DNA of 64,000 bases from Leptospira inadai serovar Lyme str. 10 (GCF_000243675.2 NZ_AHMM02000008.1:36953-100952), one strand, 5' to 3'. Shown: positions 37,156-47,282, counted from the first letter of the stretch. The notes: a model not told the origin generated them from the sequence alone. Numbers and translations are program-made.

Positions 37156-37739
37156 CCTTTCTCCCTTAGTTTTTCCTTCAATAAGGAAAGATCCGATCTT
37201 ACCCGCTCCAGCACTGCCTTAGATCTGGTATGACGATTTAAAAGATCCTTATATTCTAATATTGCGTGTTTTTTCCCTTTTTCCGACGTCTGCTCCGGTT
37301 CCATCGGAAGGTATTCCAATTCCCGAAATGCGGCTTCGGCGTCCGTTCGGATTCTAGTCCAGATCGATGAGAAGGATGAGAAAACTTCCTTTGCGAGTTT
37401 TTCTTTCGAGGATTTTAGTCGATCCTCTATTTGAGGGAGATCCGTTCTTAAAAAATCTCCCAATGCTTGGGAATCTTGGACCAGTTCCTCGAGAATATTG
37501 CGCAGATGAGATTCCACCGCATTCGCCTGGTTTCGCATGGCTCGTCGGGCCCGAATCGTAATGCGCAAAATCGCGGCGGAAGCCAATAAAATCGCAATCA
37601 CGAAGACCACGAAGGAAAATTTGGAATGGATCCAAAGGAGTATGGGCGACTCAAACCATTCCGGAAAAAAAAGTCCGGCGGTTCCCGTTCCTAAAAGTAA
37701 AAGAACAAGAACACTTAGGAAAATTCGTTGCATTTCCAT
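37149..37739 (-). CDS. membrane protein with two helices and cytoplasmic coiled coil
   Basis: I do not recognise this family. A start at one of the clustered ATGs (37745, 37739 or 37733) is preferred over the far upstream ATG at 37865, which would add 40 hydrophilic residues across the divergent promoter region; AGGAA lies before 37739. The product (about 196 residues) has two membrane helices ([19 protein letters not shown] and [20 protein letters not shown]). A long charged helical tail of about 130 residues follows ([20 protein letters not shown]), probably a coiled coil. It is translationally coupled to the amidase lipoprotein gene, so a role in envelope or cell-wall organisation is likely. 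Confidence 0.65.
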   Translation of the reverse strand: MEMQRIFLSVLVLLLLGTGTAGLFFPEWFESPILLWIHSKFSFVVFVIAILLASAAILRITIRARRAMRNQANAVESHLRNILEELVQDSQALGDFLRTDLPQIEDRLKSSKEKLAKEVFSSFSSIWTRIRTDAEAAFRELEYLPMEPEQTSEKGKKHAILEYKDLLNRHTRSKAVLERVRSDLSLLKEKLREKGC

Positions 37740-37809
37740 TCTCATTTCCTGCAAGGAATTCTTCCTGTCAAGGTCAAGACGAAGCTCCCCGGAACCGAAA
37801 CTTATATGG

Positions 37810-37974
37810 ATGGATGCTCTACCGAACGAATCCCTTTCCGGATCTTCTAAGAAGAACCTACCCAAGGTCGTAAATTTAGGATTTTATAGGATTAAAAAGA
37901 CCTTAAAGGAAGAAGGTTTTGAAGTAGTGGAGAAACCCGACGGAAAAATCACCTTGGTTTTGAGAATCAAGTAG
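37810..37974 (+). CDS. small protein of unknown function, 54 residues
   Basis: The ATG at 37810 gives a protein of 54 residues with a coherent ending, VVNLGFYRIKKTLKEEGFEV then VEKPDGKITLVLRIK, a helix followed by two strands. It looks like a real compact fold. It is divergent from the membrane coiled-coil gene at 37739. Its stop codon is immediately followed by the 7-bp tandem array. The ribosome-binding site is weak. Longer in-frame versions run antisense to the membrane protein and are not supported. Confidence 0.45.
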   Translation: MDALPNESLSGSSKKNLPKVVNLGFYRIKKTLKEEGFEVVEKPDGKITLVLRIK

Positions 37975-38055
37975 CAGAGGACAGAGGACAGAGGACAGAG
38001 GACAGAGGACAGAGGACAGAGGACAGAGGACAGAGGACAGAGGACAGAGGACAGA
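37975..38055 (+). repeat. tandem array of CAGAGGA, about 11.6 copies
   Basis: An 81-base perfect array of the 7-mer CAGAGGA starts one base after a stop codon. The same 7-mer is the outer motif of the dispersed repeat units, so the array probably arose by slippage of one repeat end. Copy number is likely variable between strains. Confidence 0.95.
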
Positions 38056-38288
38056 TAATTATTTCTATTACCCTGACAACAATTTTTTTAAAAACGAATT
38101 ATGTTGGAGCGAGGTGTTACTGGATTTTCGGGGAGCGTCAGCAATTTTGTGTAAATGACGATTTTTAAAAAGATTCCTATGTTAGAATGGATCTTTCCTC
38201 TGCCTCAGAGGGTTTCCAACTAGTAGTAGCTTCTGTTCTGTCTAGCGTGAGCAAGTGAACGCGTCTGTCCTCAGTCTTCTGTCCTCTG
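38056..38288 (+). repeat. dispersed repeat unit B1 (degenerate)
   Basis: The unit begins with AATTATTTCTATTACCCTGA, as in unit A1. Its right part has GGATCTTTCCTCTGCC, TCTAGCGTGAGC and the end TCTGTCCTCAGTCTTCTGTC through CTCTG at 38288, an inverted form of the CAGAGGA array on its left. It is non-coding. Confidence 0.7.
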
Positions 38289-38539
38289 AAAACGAATTAT
38301 GTTGGAACTCCTACACCGAGAAAGAAGGGCAGGGGAAAAATCCAATGTTAGGGGAGTTTCCGTGTTCTATAGAAAGATTCTTGCGTTATAGTAAATCTTT
38401 CGTCTACCCCTGTTGCCTCTCGAACATCAAGCAGCTTCTGTCTAGCGTGAGCTCCTACTAAATTCTTTTTGGAAAAGTTCTTGTCAGGGGAATCATTTTG
38501 TGATACAGGAATTTTTCCACCGCTTCGCTCCGGCCCCCA
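38289..38539 (+). repeat. dispersed repeat unit B2 and IS-flanking segment
   Basis: From AACGAATTATGTTGGAACTC to about 38400 it is almost identical to unit A1. From GGAAAAGTTCTTGTCAGGGG (38471) to the IS end it matches the segment in front of the second IS copy (62950-63014) with few differences. The short reading frame inside is a by-product of the DNA repeat. Confidence 0.75.
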
Positions 38540-40230
38540 GAGTCTGTTGAAAAAGAGGTGCAAATTTTACGAATGTACTAGATTTGCCGAATGGCAAAGT
38601 TCAAGAATACGGACCCTAAACAGCTGCGGATGTATGTTTTAAACTTTCAGGAGTTATTTGGAGAAGGACATCCTATTCATAGCTTTAAGAAAGTCATCGA
38701 TCGCTTAGATTTTGAGGATTTCGAGAAGAATTACCAGAATGATGAAACAGGGCGACCCGCGATCTCGCCCAAGAAAGTAATTTCGGCCCTTTTTTATTCG
38801 ATACTAATAGGCAACCTCTCGATGAGAGAACTTTGTAGACTTTCAAAACTGAGAGCCGAATTGATTTATCTATTGGATGGAGAAGAGTTAGATCATACGT
38901 TTATTTCAAAGTTTAGAAAGACCCACAAAAATGAAATTGAGGACTTATTCTCTCAAACGGTATTTCTCGGTTATGAAAGCGGTTATATAGATTTTGAAAC
39001 GGTTTCAATCGATGGAACAAAGATAAAGGCCAATGCGAATTCCGATGATATGGGGGATTTAGAGAAATTCGAGACTCGGTTGAAGCAAATAGAAAAAGTC
39101 AGTAAGATAAAACTAAGGAGTGGGAACGGTCGGCAGATTTAGAACAGACTAAACTTTCGAAAAAACGACGAAGATTGGACGAAAGCAGCAAGTTAAAAGA
39201 GCTGTAGAATTCTTAAAAAAGCACAAAGACCGCCGCAGGATCCATCTCTATGAGAGAAATTGCGATCTACAGAAAAAGGGAAACGCCTTTATCGTAGGTT
39301 ACAATGCTCAGGCGGCGGTCGATAGCAAATCTAACATGATTGTTTCCCAATCTGTGGAAACGGGGCAAGCAGATACGAAGTTTACGGAAAAGATGATTCG
39401 AAAAGTCGAATATTGTCACCTTTCCCTGAAATCAAGAGACAATGATTTCAGAAAAATTCAATATATCTTGGATGCGGGTTACGCGAGTGAAGCCAACTTT
39501 CGGAGTTTAAAGGATTTCGATATTTATTGCCCCGATCAAAAAGTCACAAGGCCATTCCAAGCTGGACGGATACCGAAGGTTCCCGATTCTGCTAAACGAA
39601 GACCTCAGTTTATAAAGTTCGCTTACGAAAGAAAATCCAACCGATTCACCTGTCCATCAGGTAGAGAACTTAAATTTAAAGCTGAAAGATTTCTTCGTGG
39701 AGACAATCGTTATTTAGATTACAGATCAACGAATTGCAATGGTTGTAAGTTAAAGCACTTCTGCACAAAAGATCGCTCTAAAGCCATTTTGGTGAATTCT
39801 AATAATTTAAAAAACAACTATGTTCATTTGAGTCCAAGTAAGAATTACCAACCAAACGAGATGGACAATTTCTACACGATGGAAATGCGTAAAAAGTTAA
39901 GACATCCGCAATCGCGGAAAATTTACTCTAAGAGATTCCCCTCGATCGAAGGTGTCTTTGGTGCAATAAAAGGATCTCGTCGCGGATATAGATTTATGAC
40001 GAAGGGAATAGAAAAAGTATCTTTGGAATGGTCCGAGAGATGCTCCGCTCATAATATAGCAAAACTTTTGCGGATTTCGGTATGTTTAAACGATCCGCCC
40101 AAATTTGCGGATTTCGGTATGTTTAAACGATCCGCCAAAAGTTAACTGAAAGCCTTTATAACAATTAAACATAATGATCCCAATTACGAGAAAAATACCG
40201 ACTAACCTCGCTAACTTTTTCAACAGACTC
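38540..40230 (+). mobile_element. IS1182-like insertion sequence, decayed copy 1
   Basis: The element is bounded by a perfect 16-bp inverted repeat, GAGTCTGTTGAAAAAG at 38540-38555 and its complement at 40215-40230, giving 1691 bp. CCCA on both sides may be a 4-bp target duplication. The single transposase gene is broken by several small indels. The right end abuts a terminator-like hairpin. A second copy lies at 63015. Confidence 0.88.
38591..40145 (+). pseudogene. IS1182-family transposase, frameshifted
   Basis: The N-terminal part (MAKFKNTDPKQLRMYVLNFQ to about residue 178) is the DUF772-type domain of IS1182 transposases and the C-terminal part (from about 39336) is the DDE domain with HFCTKDRSKAI. 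Between 39113 and 39215 the reading frame is lost: compared with the second copy, GGG has become GG, A7 has become A6, and T3, A2, A4 and two G2 runs have each lost one base, with a small substitution/insertion at about 39167. The 3' end holds a 33-base segment repeated in tandem (40067-40099 and 40104-40136). No functional full-length protein can be made without frameshifting. Confidence 0.9.
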
Positions 40231-40254
40231 CCCACCCAAAGGGCGGGGTTTTTT
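40230..40254 (+). terminator. terminator-like hairpin at the right IS boundary
   Basis: CCCC-A-CCC (40230-40237) pairs with GGG-C-GGGG (40241-40248) with one A-C mismatch around AAA, followed by six T residues. Its first C is the last base of the IS, so the element sits in the left arm of a terminator. Confidence 0.65.
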
Positions 40255-40290
40255 AAGTAAATTCTACTCTCCGGGTTTGCAGAAGACTTT

Positions 40291-40449
40291 CGGAGGACGG
40301 AAGACAGAACATTGATGAGCCGGGTTTCCATCTTCCCGAGAAAAATTTCTGTGTACAGGGGATCTTTCCTCTATTTCTGTAACTTTTCCAACATCGTGCA
40401 GCTTCTGTCTAGCGCGAGCAAAGCGAGCGCATCTGTCCTCGGTCCTCTG
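40291..40449 (+). repeat. MITE-like repeat unit C
   Basis: Left end CGGAGGACGGAAGACAG and right end CTGTCCTCGGTCCTCTG are inverted with 14 of 17 matches. The interior (GGGTTTCCATC, GATCTTTCCTCTATTTCTGT, CTTTTCCAAC, GCTTCTGTCTAGCG) aligns with unit A2 and, inverted, with the units at 62582-62918. It is non-coding and lies just after the end of the TPR lipoprotein gene. Confidence 0.78.
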
Positions 40450-40450
40450 A

Positions 40451-41260
40451 CTACTCGCCTAAATTCGGCAGGTCCTCGGAAAATTCCTTCTGTTCTTTTT
40501 TCTTAGGTATCAAGCTATCCTTACAAGATTTGTTCACGAGAGAATCTATCTTTTCTTTTTCCGGAGTCCTGGGCATGATTCTGAGATAGATTCGATAATT
40601 GCGAATGGCTCCGGGACAGTAACCCGCTTTTAAATACAAGCTTCCTAGCAGTCTTCGAGCTCCCGGATGCGAAGGCTCATGTTCGATCAATTTATTGGCC
40701 AGTCGCATGGCCTTTTCCGGATTTGCCTGAACGATTTTTCTCGCTTCCTCCCAGTTGGGTAGGAGTTCATCCTCGTAGAGACGATAAAGATTATCGTTCC
40801 CCATATCGAATACTTTGAATACTACAGTATCCTGGGCGCCGCTTCGACAAATTCCATACCAGATATCTTCCTGATTTTCGGTGATTTTGTTTCCACGGAT
40901 CGTAACCAATTCCGTTCCGTCTAAACAACCCGCCATCTTATAGATATCCTTCATTGCTGCGGGGGAAGCCGCCATTAATACCCGGGCATTATTGGAATAA
41001 AATGCGATATCGTCTTCCGGCAGAGCGTCCTCCGGGTTTGCGGTGTTCGGCGTATCGTTGAAGACCCTAAGCTTGATGGAAGACTCCAACACCCAGTTCG
41101 GTAATTCCAAGCTCTTAATAAAGGAATCGTTGGGTTTCCAGAGGGATTGAACGGAAGCGCAAAACGAAAAATGAGAAAGGAGGATGCAGAGTCCGATCTT
41201 TGATAAAGGGAAGAATTTGAAGAATCGAGTCTCTTTTCCGGTTGCCACAGAGGGTAACAT
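40451..41260 (-). CDS. TPR-containing lipoprotein of unknown function
   Basis: The ATG at 41260 (269 residues) is used; a TTG at 41284 would add eight residues. A hydrophobic N-terminal segment ends FSFC (about residue 35), a likely lipoprotein signal. The middle contains a domain I cannot name. Residues about 180-235 look like a pair of TPR helices ([20 protein letters not shown] then [20 protein letters not shown]). The tail is Lys/Glu rich. It is divergent from ribH with a very short shared promoter region of about 35 bases. The function is unknown; it is probably an envelope scaffold. Confidence 0.65.
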   Translation of the reverse strand: MLPSVATGKETRFFKFFPLSKIGLCILLSHFSFCASVQSLWKPNDSFIKSLELPNWVLESSIKLRVFNDTPNTANPEDALPEDDIAFYSNNARVLMAASPAAMKDIYKMAGCLDGTELVTIRGNKITENQEDIWYGICRSGAQDTVVFKVFDMGNDNLYRLYEDELLPNWEEARKIVQANPEKAMRLANKLIEHEPSHPGARRLLGSLYLKAGYCPGAIRNYRIYLRIMPRTPEKEKIDSLVNKSCKDSLIPKKKEQKEFSEDLPNLGE

Positions 41261-41295
41261 GTGTTTTTTCGATAATAGAATCAACTAGGAAACCG

Positions 41296-41757
41296 ATGCC
41301 TAAGGAACTCAGAGCAAAACTTAACGGTACAGGCCAAAAGCACTGTATCATCGTGTCCCGTTTTAACGAATTTATCGTGGAAAGTCTTTTGAAAGGAGCG
41401 ACGGAAGCTTTACTTGCTACCGGCGTCGAAGACAAAGATATTACTATCGTCCGGATTCCCGGCGCGTACGAGTTTCCGCTTGTCGTTTCTAAAGCCGCCT
41501 CTTCCAAGAAATACGACTCCATTATTTGTTTAGGCGCCGTGATTCGCGGCGCAACCGCGCATTTCGACTATGTCGCAGGAGAATCCGCGAAGGTAGGCTC
41601 TATCGGAGTTCAGTACTCTCTCCCGGTGGCTTTCGGAATTCTGACGACGGATACCATCGAGCAAGCCATCGAAAGGGCCGGGACAAAAGCGGGTAACAAA
41701 GGTTATGAAGCCGCTCTGACTGCCGTTGAAATGGTGAATCTGTTGGCACTACTCTAA
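41296..41757 (+). CDS. ribH: 6,7-dimethyl-8-ribityllumazine synthase
   Basis: The ATG at 41296 has AGGAAA upstream and gives 153 residues, the normal family length; an open frame further upstream is antisense to the TPR lipoprotein. Family motifs are complete: [16 protein letters not shown] (substrate Phe), [22 protein letters not shown] with the catalytic His, and [20 protein letters not shown] with GNKGYEAA. It condenses 5-amino-6-ribitylaminouracil with dihydroxybutanone phosphate, the penultimate step of riboflavin synthesis, in a cytoplasmic capsid-like assembly. It overlaps the operon with nusB, which starts 3 bases after its stop. Confidence 0.96.
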   Translation: MPKELRAKLNGTGQKHCIIVSRFNEFIVESLLKGATEALLATGVEDKDITIVRIPGAYEFPLVVSKAASSKKYDSIICLGAVIRGATAHFDYVAGESAKVGSIGVQYSLPVAFGILTTDTIEQAIERAGTKAGNKGYEAALTAVEMVNLLALL

Positions 41758-41760
41758 TCC

Positions 41761-42225
41761 ATGTCCACTTCCCGCAGGAAGTCCAGGGAGATCGCCGTGA
41801 TGGCGCTTTATCAACTGGAACTAGTAAAACCGCCCTTATCCGAAGTCCTAAAATTCAAATGGTACGACAAAAAAATCGATAAGGATGAGAGGGATTTTGC
41901 CGTTTCAATTATAAATGGGGTTGTGAAAAACGGCGAGGCCATCGATACTCTAATCAAGAAGTACTCGAGGAATTGGGATTTTGAAAGAATTTCCCCGGTG
42001 AATAAGTGCATACTGCGCCTATCCATCTACGGGCTGCTTAACTCGATGGAAATCCCGTCTACAGTCGTGATCGACGAAGCGGTTGAACTAACCAAAGAGT
42101 TTGAGAGCGAAAATTCGGTTCCGTTCATTAATGGAATCCTGGACTCCATCCTCCAATACGAGACCAACCGACATGGAAAACCCGATCCGAAAAAACCGGA
42201 TCTTCCTGGAGACGGAAGAGCCTAA
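41761..42225 (+). CDS. nusB: transcription antitermination factor NusB
   Basis: This 154-residue all-helical protein begins [18 protein letters not shown] and has the conserved [20 protein letters not shown] and [20 protein letters not shown] segments with the final FINGILD helix. NusB binds boxA RNA with NusE (S10) to promote rRNA antitermination. It follows ribH by 3 bases, a common pairing in bacteria. The last 50 bases overlap the start of the TPR gene in another frame. Confidence 0.95.
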   Translation: MSTSRRKSREIAVMALYQLELVKPPLSEVLKFKWYDKKIDKDERDFAVSIINGVVKNGEAIDTLIKKYSRNWDFERISPVNKCILRLSIYGLLNSMEIPSTVVIDEAVELTKEFESENSVPFINGILDSILQYETNRHGKPDPKKPDLPGDGRA

Positions 42226-44242
42226 AACGTCCGCGTATTACGGTGAGGAACCGGATGAATTTCGGCCTCGTCGTTCTTATAATAAATTAGCCTTTTTCTG
42301 GGGTGCGATGGTGCTTTTAGTGCTTCTCGCATTCTTGGCGGCGGGTTGGTATTACTACACCCATCGTCCAGGAGATTTGGCGGGCGGAAGTTTTTCGGGT
42401 AGTAAGGATTTGCTGGCTCCGAAAGGAGATATCAGTAGACTTTTGGAAAGACCGTATCTTCCGGAAGGTAGCGCTAATCCTCAGTTAACCAAATGCATCA
42501 ATCTCTATAAAGAGAGATTCACTCGACAAGCTTTCGATTATTGCACCGAATTCTTAAACGGACCTTCAACCGAGCAGGAGAAGTCTGTCGCGCTTACGGT
42601 TCTGGGAGTCATTCACGACGAGGCAGGCAGATTTCCTCTAGCGATCGAACGCTTGCAAAAAGCCGTACTCTTTGACCCGAAAAACGTTCATGCATATTAT
42701 AATCTTACCCTAGCCTATAAACATAACGGTCAATTTGCGGACGCAAGATCCACTGCAATGAAGGCCAAGGAACTCGCCCCCGACGATCCTCGGATCGCTC
42801 TTTTGGCCGGGAATTTATTCAATGAAATCAACGATCCGGACGCCGCTATCGATGCGTATAAGAGGGGATTATCAACCGCTCCCGACGACCCGTATCTAAC
42901 CTATAATTTGGCCGTAAGCTATTTTAAAAAAGGGGAGCTTCCTCAGGCAGAAGAGCAATTCAAGCTGGTGATTCTGAAATCTAGAGGTGGAAAATTATCC
43001 GCTCTTTCCAACGCTTATCTGGGAAATATCACTTACAATCGAGGCGATTACGGCTCGGCGGAACATTATTTTAGAGAAGCCGCAACTCTTTCTCCGAACG
43101 ATGCAAAGGCCCTATACAATCTTTCCGTTGTATTAAAAAAGAACGGAAAGATGGAAGAAGCGCTAAAATATCTAGAGATGGCCAAGCTGGCCGGCGCCTC
43201 GGATCCGGAGATTTTCAGATCCATCGCCGATTCGTTCGAACAATTGAATCAAGGAGAGCAATCCATAGACGCTCTTCACAAAGGTCTAAAATATAACCCG
43301 AATAACTTGGATCTACTTTTTCAATTGGCGGAAACGTACTATAATCGAGGCGATCTGCTCGCCGCCGAAGAAACGTACCGGAGAATCGTAGATTCGACGC
43401 CGGGAGACAGTTTCACCGAAACGGCCCTCATTAATTTAGGCGTGATATTGGATCAGATGGAACGCTATGGGGAAGCCGTAACGTATTTGAATCGAGTATT
43501 GGACATCAATCCAAAAAACGCTAAGGCCTATTATAATTTAGGCTTGGTATACAAACATACCGGCAACGGAGTACAATCGATCGAAAATTTCCGCAAGTCG
43601 GCGTATCTGGATCCTACGGACATCAAGCCTAAGGAAGCTTTAGGGGATTATTATTTAGAAAATAAGTTTTATCGCGAAGCAATCGAGGAATATTCAGCTT
43701 TGTTTAAGCAGAAGGAGGATTATTACAAAGTCGCGCTTAAATTAGCGGAAGCGTATGCCGGTTCGAATCAAACATCTAGTGCGGAAAAAATTCTATTACA
43801 AATATTGAATCAATCTAAGAATAGCGCCGAGTTGCAGCAGGCGCATAAAAAGTTGGCCTTACTATACAACAAGTCCAAGGATCCGGATTTGCGAAATCGG
43901 GCAAAGGACGAGGCTTATCGATCCGCGCATATGGATCCCGACGATTATGAAGGACGTTTAGTTCTAACGAAGATACTCTTAGATTCCAATTCGGTTTTGG
44001 ATCGGGAAAAGGCGATCGAGGAATTAACCGCTATCGTTCGTTCCGAAGTGAAACCAAAAACCGCATCTACTGCGTATAATTATCTAGGCGTGGCTTATTA
44101 TAAGAATGGAGAATATAAAAAGGCCGTTCGAGCGTTTCAAAACTCCATCGATTTGGATCCTTCCAATACGGAAGCATACGATAATAAACGGGCCGCATCC
44201 GCCGCGTTAGAAGGTTCTTCTCAACGGGAGGGAGTTTTCTGA
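42173..44242 (+). CDS. membrane-anchored TPR protein
   Basis: From ATG 42173 the protein has 689 residues. A membrane helix ([21 protein letters not shown], about 39-59) is followed by at least ten tetratricopeptide repeats, clear for example at [40 protein letters not shown] and [20 protein letters not shown]. The N-terminus is cytoplasmic and the TPR part probably periplasmic. The gene starts inside the 3' end of nusB (53-base overlap), so translation is coupled. The stop TGA overlaps the start of the HEAT-repeat gene. Likely an envelope assembly scaffold; the partner is unknown. Confidence 0.78.
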   Translation: MENPIRKNRIFLETEEPKTSAYYGEEPDEFRPRRSYNKLAFFWGAMVLLVLLAFLAAGWYYYTHRPGDLAGGSFSGSKDLLAPKGDISRLLERPYLPEGSANPQLTKCINLYKERFTRQAFDYCTEFLNGPSTEQEKSVALTVLGVIHDEAGRFPLAIERLQKAVLFDPKNVHAYYNLTLAYKHNGQFADARSTAMKAKELAPDDPRIALLAGNLFNEINDPDAAIDAYKRGLSTAPDDPYLTYNLAVSYFKKGELPQAEEQFKLVILKSRGGKLSALSNAYLGNITYNRGDYGSAEHYFREAATLSPNDAKALYNLSVVLKKNGKMEEALKYLEMAKLAGASDPEIFRSIADSFEQLNQGEQSIDALHKGLKYNPNNLDLLFQLAETYYNRGDLLAAEETYRRIVDSTPGDSFTETALINLGVILDQMERYGEAVTYLNRVLDINPKNAKAYYNLGLVYKHTGNGVQSIENFRKSAYLDPTDIKPKEALGDYYLENKFYREAIEEYSALFKQKEDYYKVALKLAEAYAGSNQTSSAEKILLQILNQSKNSAELQQAHKKLALLYNKSKDPDLRNRAKDEAYRSAHMDPDDYEGRLVLTKILLDSNSVLDREKAIEELTAIVRSEVKPKTASTAYNYLGVAYYKNGEYKKAVRAFQNSIDLDPSNTEAYDNKRAASAALEGSSQREGVF

Positions 44243-45570
44243 GACGGATTTTCCTCCTTCTCTTTCATTGTTTCTTCCTCGTTACTTCCGTAATATATTC
44301 GGAGGAAGTAAAAGATCCGTTTAAAGAAGACGTGTTATCCGGCGGAAGAAGGCAGGCCAGGTCCATCCAAGAGATACGAACTCGCGCAAGATCGGACCTG
44401 ATTCGAGAATTGCCTCGAATTCTTTCCAACCCGAATTCTAGAGAGGATACTCAGTTTGCGATACTCGGGTTATTCTCCGAAATCGACGATTTGGATTCGC
44501 TTGCTCCGAATTGGAGCGGAGAATCCGAGGTATTATTTAAACTGACGAAGAACGTCGAATTACAAAAAAGAATCCTCGAACTGGCCGAAAAAAAGAAGGA
44601 AAAAAGACTGATCTATGCGGTGATTACCGGCCTGACCCATACGGATTACGAGCTCAGACAGATCGCATATAGATGCGTACAGATTATGAAGGACGATCGT
44701 GCAATGCCGAACGTCTTGGATCTCGCCAATTCTCCTAATCCCATTTATCGGGAATACTTTTTGGAATCTTCGGTTTGGATTAAGGACGAAAGAGTCCAAA
44801 ATTTAATAAACAAATTCTCGTCCGATGAAAGTCCGGCCTTAAGAAGAAAATTCATTTCCACACTGCAAAAAAACAACCTCCAAGATGTCCGAGGTTTGAT
44901 TCCGAAGATGGCGGCGGGCGACGAAGACGAGGATGTTCGACTGCAAGCGTTGGAGATCCTGAAGGACAGAAAAAATAGGCAGTACATTTCCTTATTTTAT
45001 AAAGGGATCACCGAACAAAATCACGATCTTCGGGCCGTTTGTGTAGAGGCTTTATTCCCTTTCCTGGACAAGTCGGGAGCAAAGGCAGTCTCGGAACAGT
45101 TATCTAGAGAGACGGTAAATAGTCTGAAAATCAGATTGATCGATCTTTTGCTCGAACTGGGGAACCACGGAGGAGGACAGGGGCTGATTGCCGTTTTAGA
45201 AAATGATAAAGAACCTTTTTTGCGGTCCAAGGCCGCGGAAGCCGTCGGTAAACTCGGCTTTAATCCCGGTTCGACCGACTTAAAGAGAATTTTGGACAAA
45301 GAGAAGAACGTCGACGTTAAACTTTCCATTCTAAGAGCAGTCGGCGACCTGAAAGAGAAGACGACGGTTCCCGCTCTGATAACATTCGCATCCAACAAGA
45401 AGGAGAAACTCGCGTTACGCTTGCAAGCCGTAGATACGATTCGAATTATCGGTGATCCGGAATGCCTACCCGGATTATTCGATGCCTACGTTTTCGAAAA
45501 GACTCCCGAGGTTAAACAGGAGCTTGAACGAGCGACTCGGGAACTTTTGCTCATTAAAACGGCTCGATAG
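44239..45570 (+). CDS. secreted HEAT-repeat protein, probable CTG start
   Basis: An open frame continues upstream of the GTG at 44332 and encodes [20 protein letters not shown] followed by SEE, a good signal peptide. The only plausible start for it is CTG at 44239, six bases after GGGAGGGA and overlapping the preceding TGA as CTGA. This gives 443 residues; the GTG start would give 412 without signal. The rest is a run of HEAT-like helix pairs ([58 protein letters not shown]). It is likely a periplasmic scaffold acting with the TPR protein encoded just upstream. Confidence 0.72.
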   Translation: MRRIFLLLFHCFFLVTSVIYSEEVKDPFKEDVLSGGRRQARSIQEIRTRARSDLIRELPRILSNPNSREDTQFAILGLFSEIDDLDSLAPNWSGESEVLFKLTKNVELQKRILELAEKKKEKRLIYAVITGLTHTDYELRQIAYRCVQIMKDDRAMPNVLDLANSPNPIYREYFLESSVWIKDERVQNLINKFSSDESPALRRKFISTLQKNNLQDVRGLIPKMAAGDEDEDVRLQALEILKDRKNRQYISLFYKGITEQNHDLRAVCVEALFPFLDKSGAKAVSEQLSRETVNSLKIRLIDLLLELGNHGGGQGLIAVLENDKEPFLRSKAAEAVGKLGFNPGSTDLKRILDKEKNVDVKLSILRAVGDLKEKTTVPALITFASNKKEKLALRLQAVDTIRIIGDPECLPGLFDAYVFEKTPEVKQELERATRELLLIKTAR

Positions 45571-45636
45571 AATTTGCGACTTAGCGATCGATCCGTTTCG
45601 AAAATTATGCGAGATACAATCCCTTCCCGACGTCGC

Positions 45637-46275
45637 ATGACTATGAACGTTAACCTAATTGTAATTCTGTGCATAGTATGCGCTGCTTGTAGGGCCAATC
45701 TTCGTACGTCCTTCGACGATCTACCAGTTGAAAACGAATTTAGGAAAGGTGTCCCGGACGGAAAGGACTGGAACGGTTCCTATTTAGTGACCGCCTCCGA
45801 AATATGGGCTGACAAATTAAAAAGAGTTCTTTCCGATTCGAATAATTTTTCGCGACCGGACTTGGATAGAGATCATATTCAAGAAGGCTTTTCGGAATTA
45901 GAGCGACTCGGGAAGCGGGCTTTTTTGATTACGATCCGTCCTAAATTCGGAGGGCGAGAAGTCACCGAATTAGGAGAGACAGGTGTTCGACTTGGAACCT
46001 GCGATGCGATCGACAAGTTGGAATTCCCTTATACGTACGTGGTTTTTCCCGAGAGTTGGTTTAATAAGTTGGAGAGATATCCGAAAAACCCCAGTGAAAC
46101 CTATGTTACTCTAATAAAGCCTCGTAAAAAAGCCAGGCCTTATTACGAGGAAGAAACGAGGAGAATCGTCGCCACATTCCAAAAAAGTTGCGTTTCGCCG
46201 GGCGAGAATAAACTGGAAGTTCAAATTCTAGGATATGAACTTTTACTTTTCCGTTTTATTTTTCAGTACGATTGA
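45637..46275 (+). CDS. lipoprotein of unknown function
   Basis: ATGs at 45637 and 45643 both precede a short signal peptide, NVNLIVILCIVCAAC, with the lipid-carrying Cys; an upstream ATG at 45574 would add 21 Arg-rich residues and is less likely. The product is about 212 residues. The mature part is mixed alpha/beta without a recognised motif (FLITIRPKFGGREVTELGET, YTYVVFPESWFNKLERYPKN). It follows the HEAT gene by about 65 bases in the same direction and may belong to the ribH-nusB-TPR-HEAT operon. No function can be offered. Confidence 0.6.
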   Translation: MTMNVNLIVILCIVCAACRANLRTSFDDLPVENEFRKGVPDGKDWNGSYLVTASEIWADKLKRVLSDSNNFSRPDLDRDHIQEGFSELERLGKRAFLITIRPKFGGREVTELGETGVRLGTCDAIDKLEFPYTYVVFPESWFNKLERYPKNPSETYVTLIKPRKKARPYYEEETRRIVATFQKSCVSPGENKLEVQILGYELLLFRFIFQYD

Positions 46276-46310
46276 CGGAACCGTTTCTCCTAATTCCCGC
46301 GCTCGAATGT

Positions 46311-47279
46311 TTAGCGATTCCAATTCGGGAAGAATTCGAACTTCTCCTGGGCGGTCGCGTCATGAGCGGGAATGATTCGCAATTTCGGATAACGTGAAAG
46401 TAGTTGATGAATCTTTTCCAATTCTCCTCCTAAACGATTCGGATCGTTATCGGCTATCCATCGCGACGCCCTAGGCTTATGTGCGGGAAAAGCGAATCCT
46501 TCTTGGGACCAGGTGGTATCTCCGGTAAAAAGATATCTGCGATTTCCGGAGAGATTTAGGAAGGCTCCGACGGAACCGGGTGTGTGTCCTTGGATCGGAA
46601 CAAAAACCAGGCTCCCGTCTCCAAACCAATCCTTACTACTTTCGTAGTTCTCATACGGTCCGTCGGTAAAGAATAGATCCGCCCAATCCACTTCTCTGCC
46701 GGAAAATTGAGAAGCTATGTATCCTTTCTTTTGCCCTTCGTACGACGAAGCGAAATCCTTTTCTGCGGAAGTAGCGTATATTTTCGCCCAAGGGAAATCC
46801 TTGATCCCGCTTGCATGATCCCAATGTAAGTGGGAAAGGAATATGGATCGGATTTTGCGGGAATCAAAGCCGGCCTCTTGCAATTGATTGATCGCAGGGC
46901 GATCGTTTTTATAGGCTAGTAACGGTCTTTTATAAAAAGCGTGCTGTCGGAATTCTTCGGCGATATGAGTTCCCAATCCGGAATCGAACAGGAGAGTCCC
47001 TTTCGGGTGTTCAATCAATACGGCCGTATGAACTATTTTACGTTTTTTGAATAAGGATCCGCCTTCCACGATAAAAGCTTCCAGGGTTCTTCCCTCTCCC
47101 GTTTTAATGAACGAAAAACGGATATCGGGCCTATAATTCTCTTTGAATATACGAGGATCGGTCGCGACACGGAAGACCTCGAGGTTGGAGGGAACTGCCA
47201 ATCTCGGAAATCCGAGAAGATAGATTTGAGTCGCGATAAAGACAGTCAGAACGATTAGCAGTAGTTTCAGCGGTTTCAT
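46311..47279 (-). CDS. metallo-beta-lactamase-fold hydrolase (lactonase-like), membrane anchored
   Basis: This 322-residue protein has an N-terminal hydrophobic segment (LLLIVLTVFIATQIYLLGF) that may be an anchor or signal peptide. The MBL metal motif is SHLHWDHASG with His150, His152, Asp154 and His155; GHTPGSVGAF and FTGDTTW supply the further His and bridging Asp. The layout resembles the N-acyl-homoserine-lactone lactonase branch (AiiA/AttM), but the substrate is not proven. It begins 3 bases after the TetR-family gene stop, so it is probably regulated by it. Confidence 0.82.
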   Translation of the reverse strand: MKPLKLLLIVLTVFIATQIYLLGFPRLAVPSNLEVFRVATDPRIFKENYRPDIRFSFIKTGEGRTLEAFIVEGGSLFKKRKIVHTAVLIEHPKGTLLFDSGLGTHIAEEFRQHAFYKRPLLAYKNDRPAINQLQEAGFDSRKIRSIFLSHLHWDHASGIKDFPWAKIYATSAEKDFASSYEGQKKGYIASQFSGREVDWADLFFTDGPYENYESSKDWFGDGSLVFVPIQGHTPGSVGAFLNLSGNRRYLFTGDTTWSQEGFAFPAHKPRASRWIADNDPNRLGGELEKIHQLLSRYPKLRIIPAHDATAQEKFEFFPNWNR

Positions 47280-47282
47280 AAT

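Noticed and set aside
37537..37809. N-terminal extension of the small plus-strand protein at 37810
   Set aside because: It would run antisense through the membrane coiled-coil gene; composition is Lys/Arg/Ser rich and there is no start signal.
37975..38055. CRISPR array
   Set aside because: The unit is a 7-bp perfect tandem repeat with no spacers.
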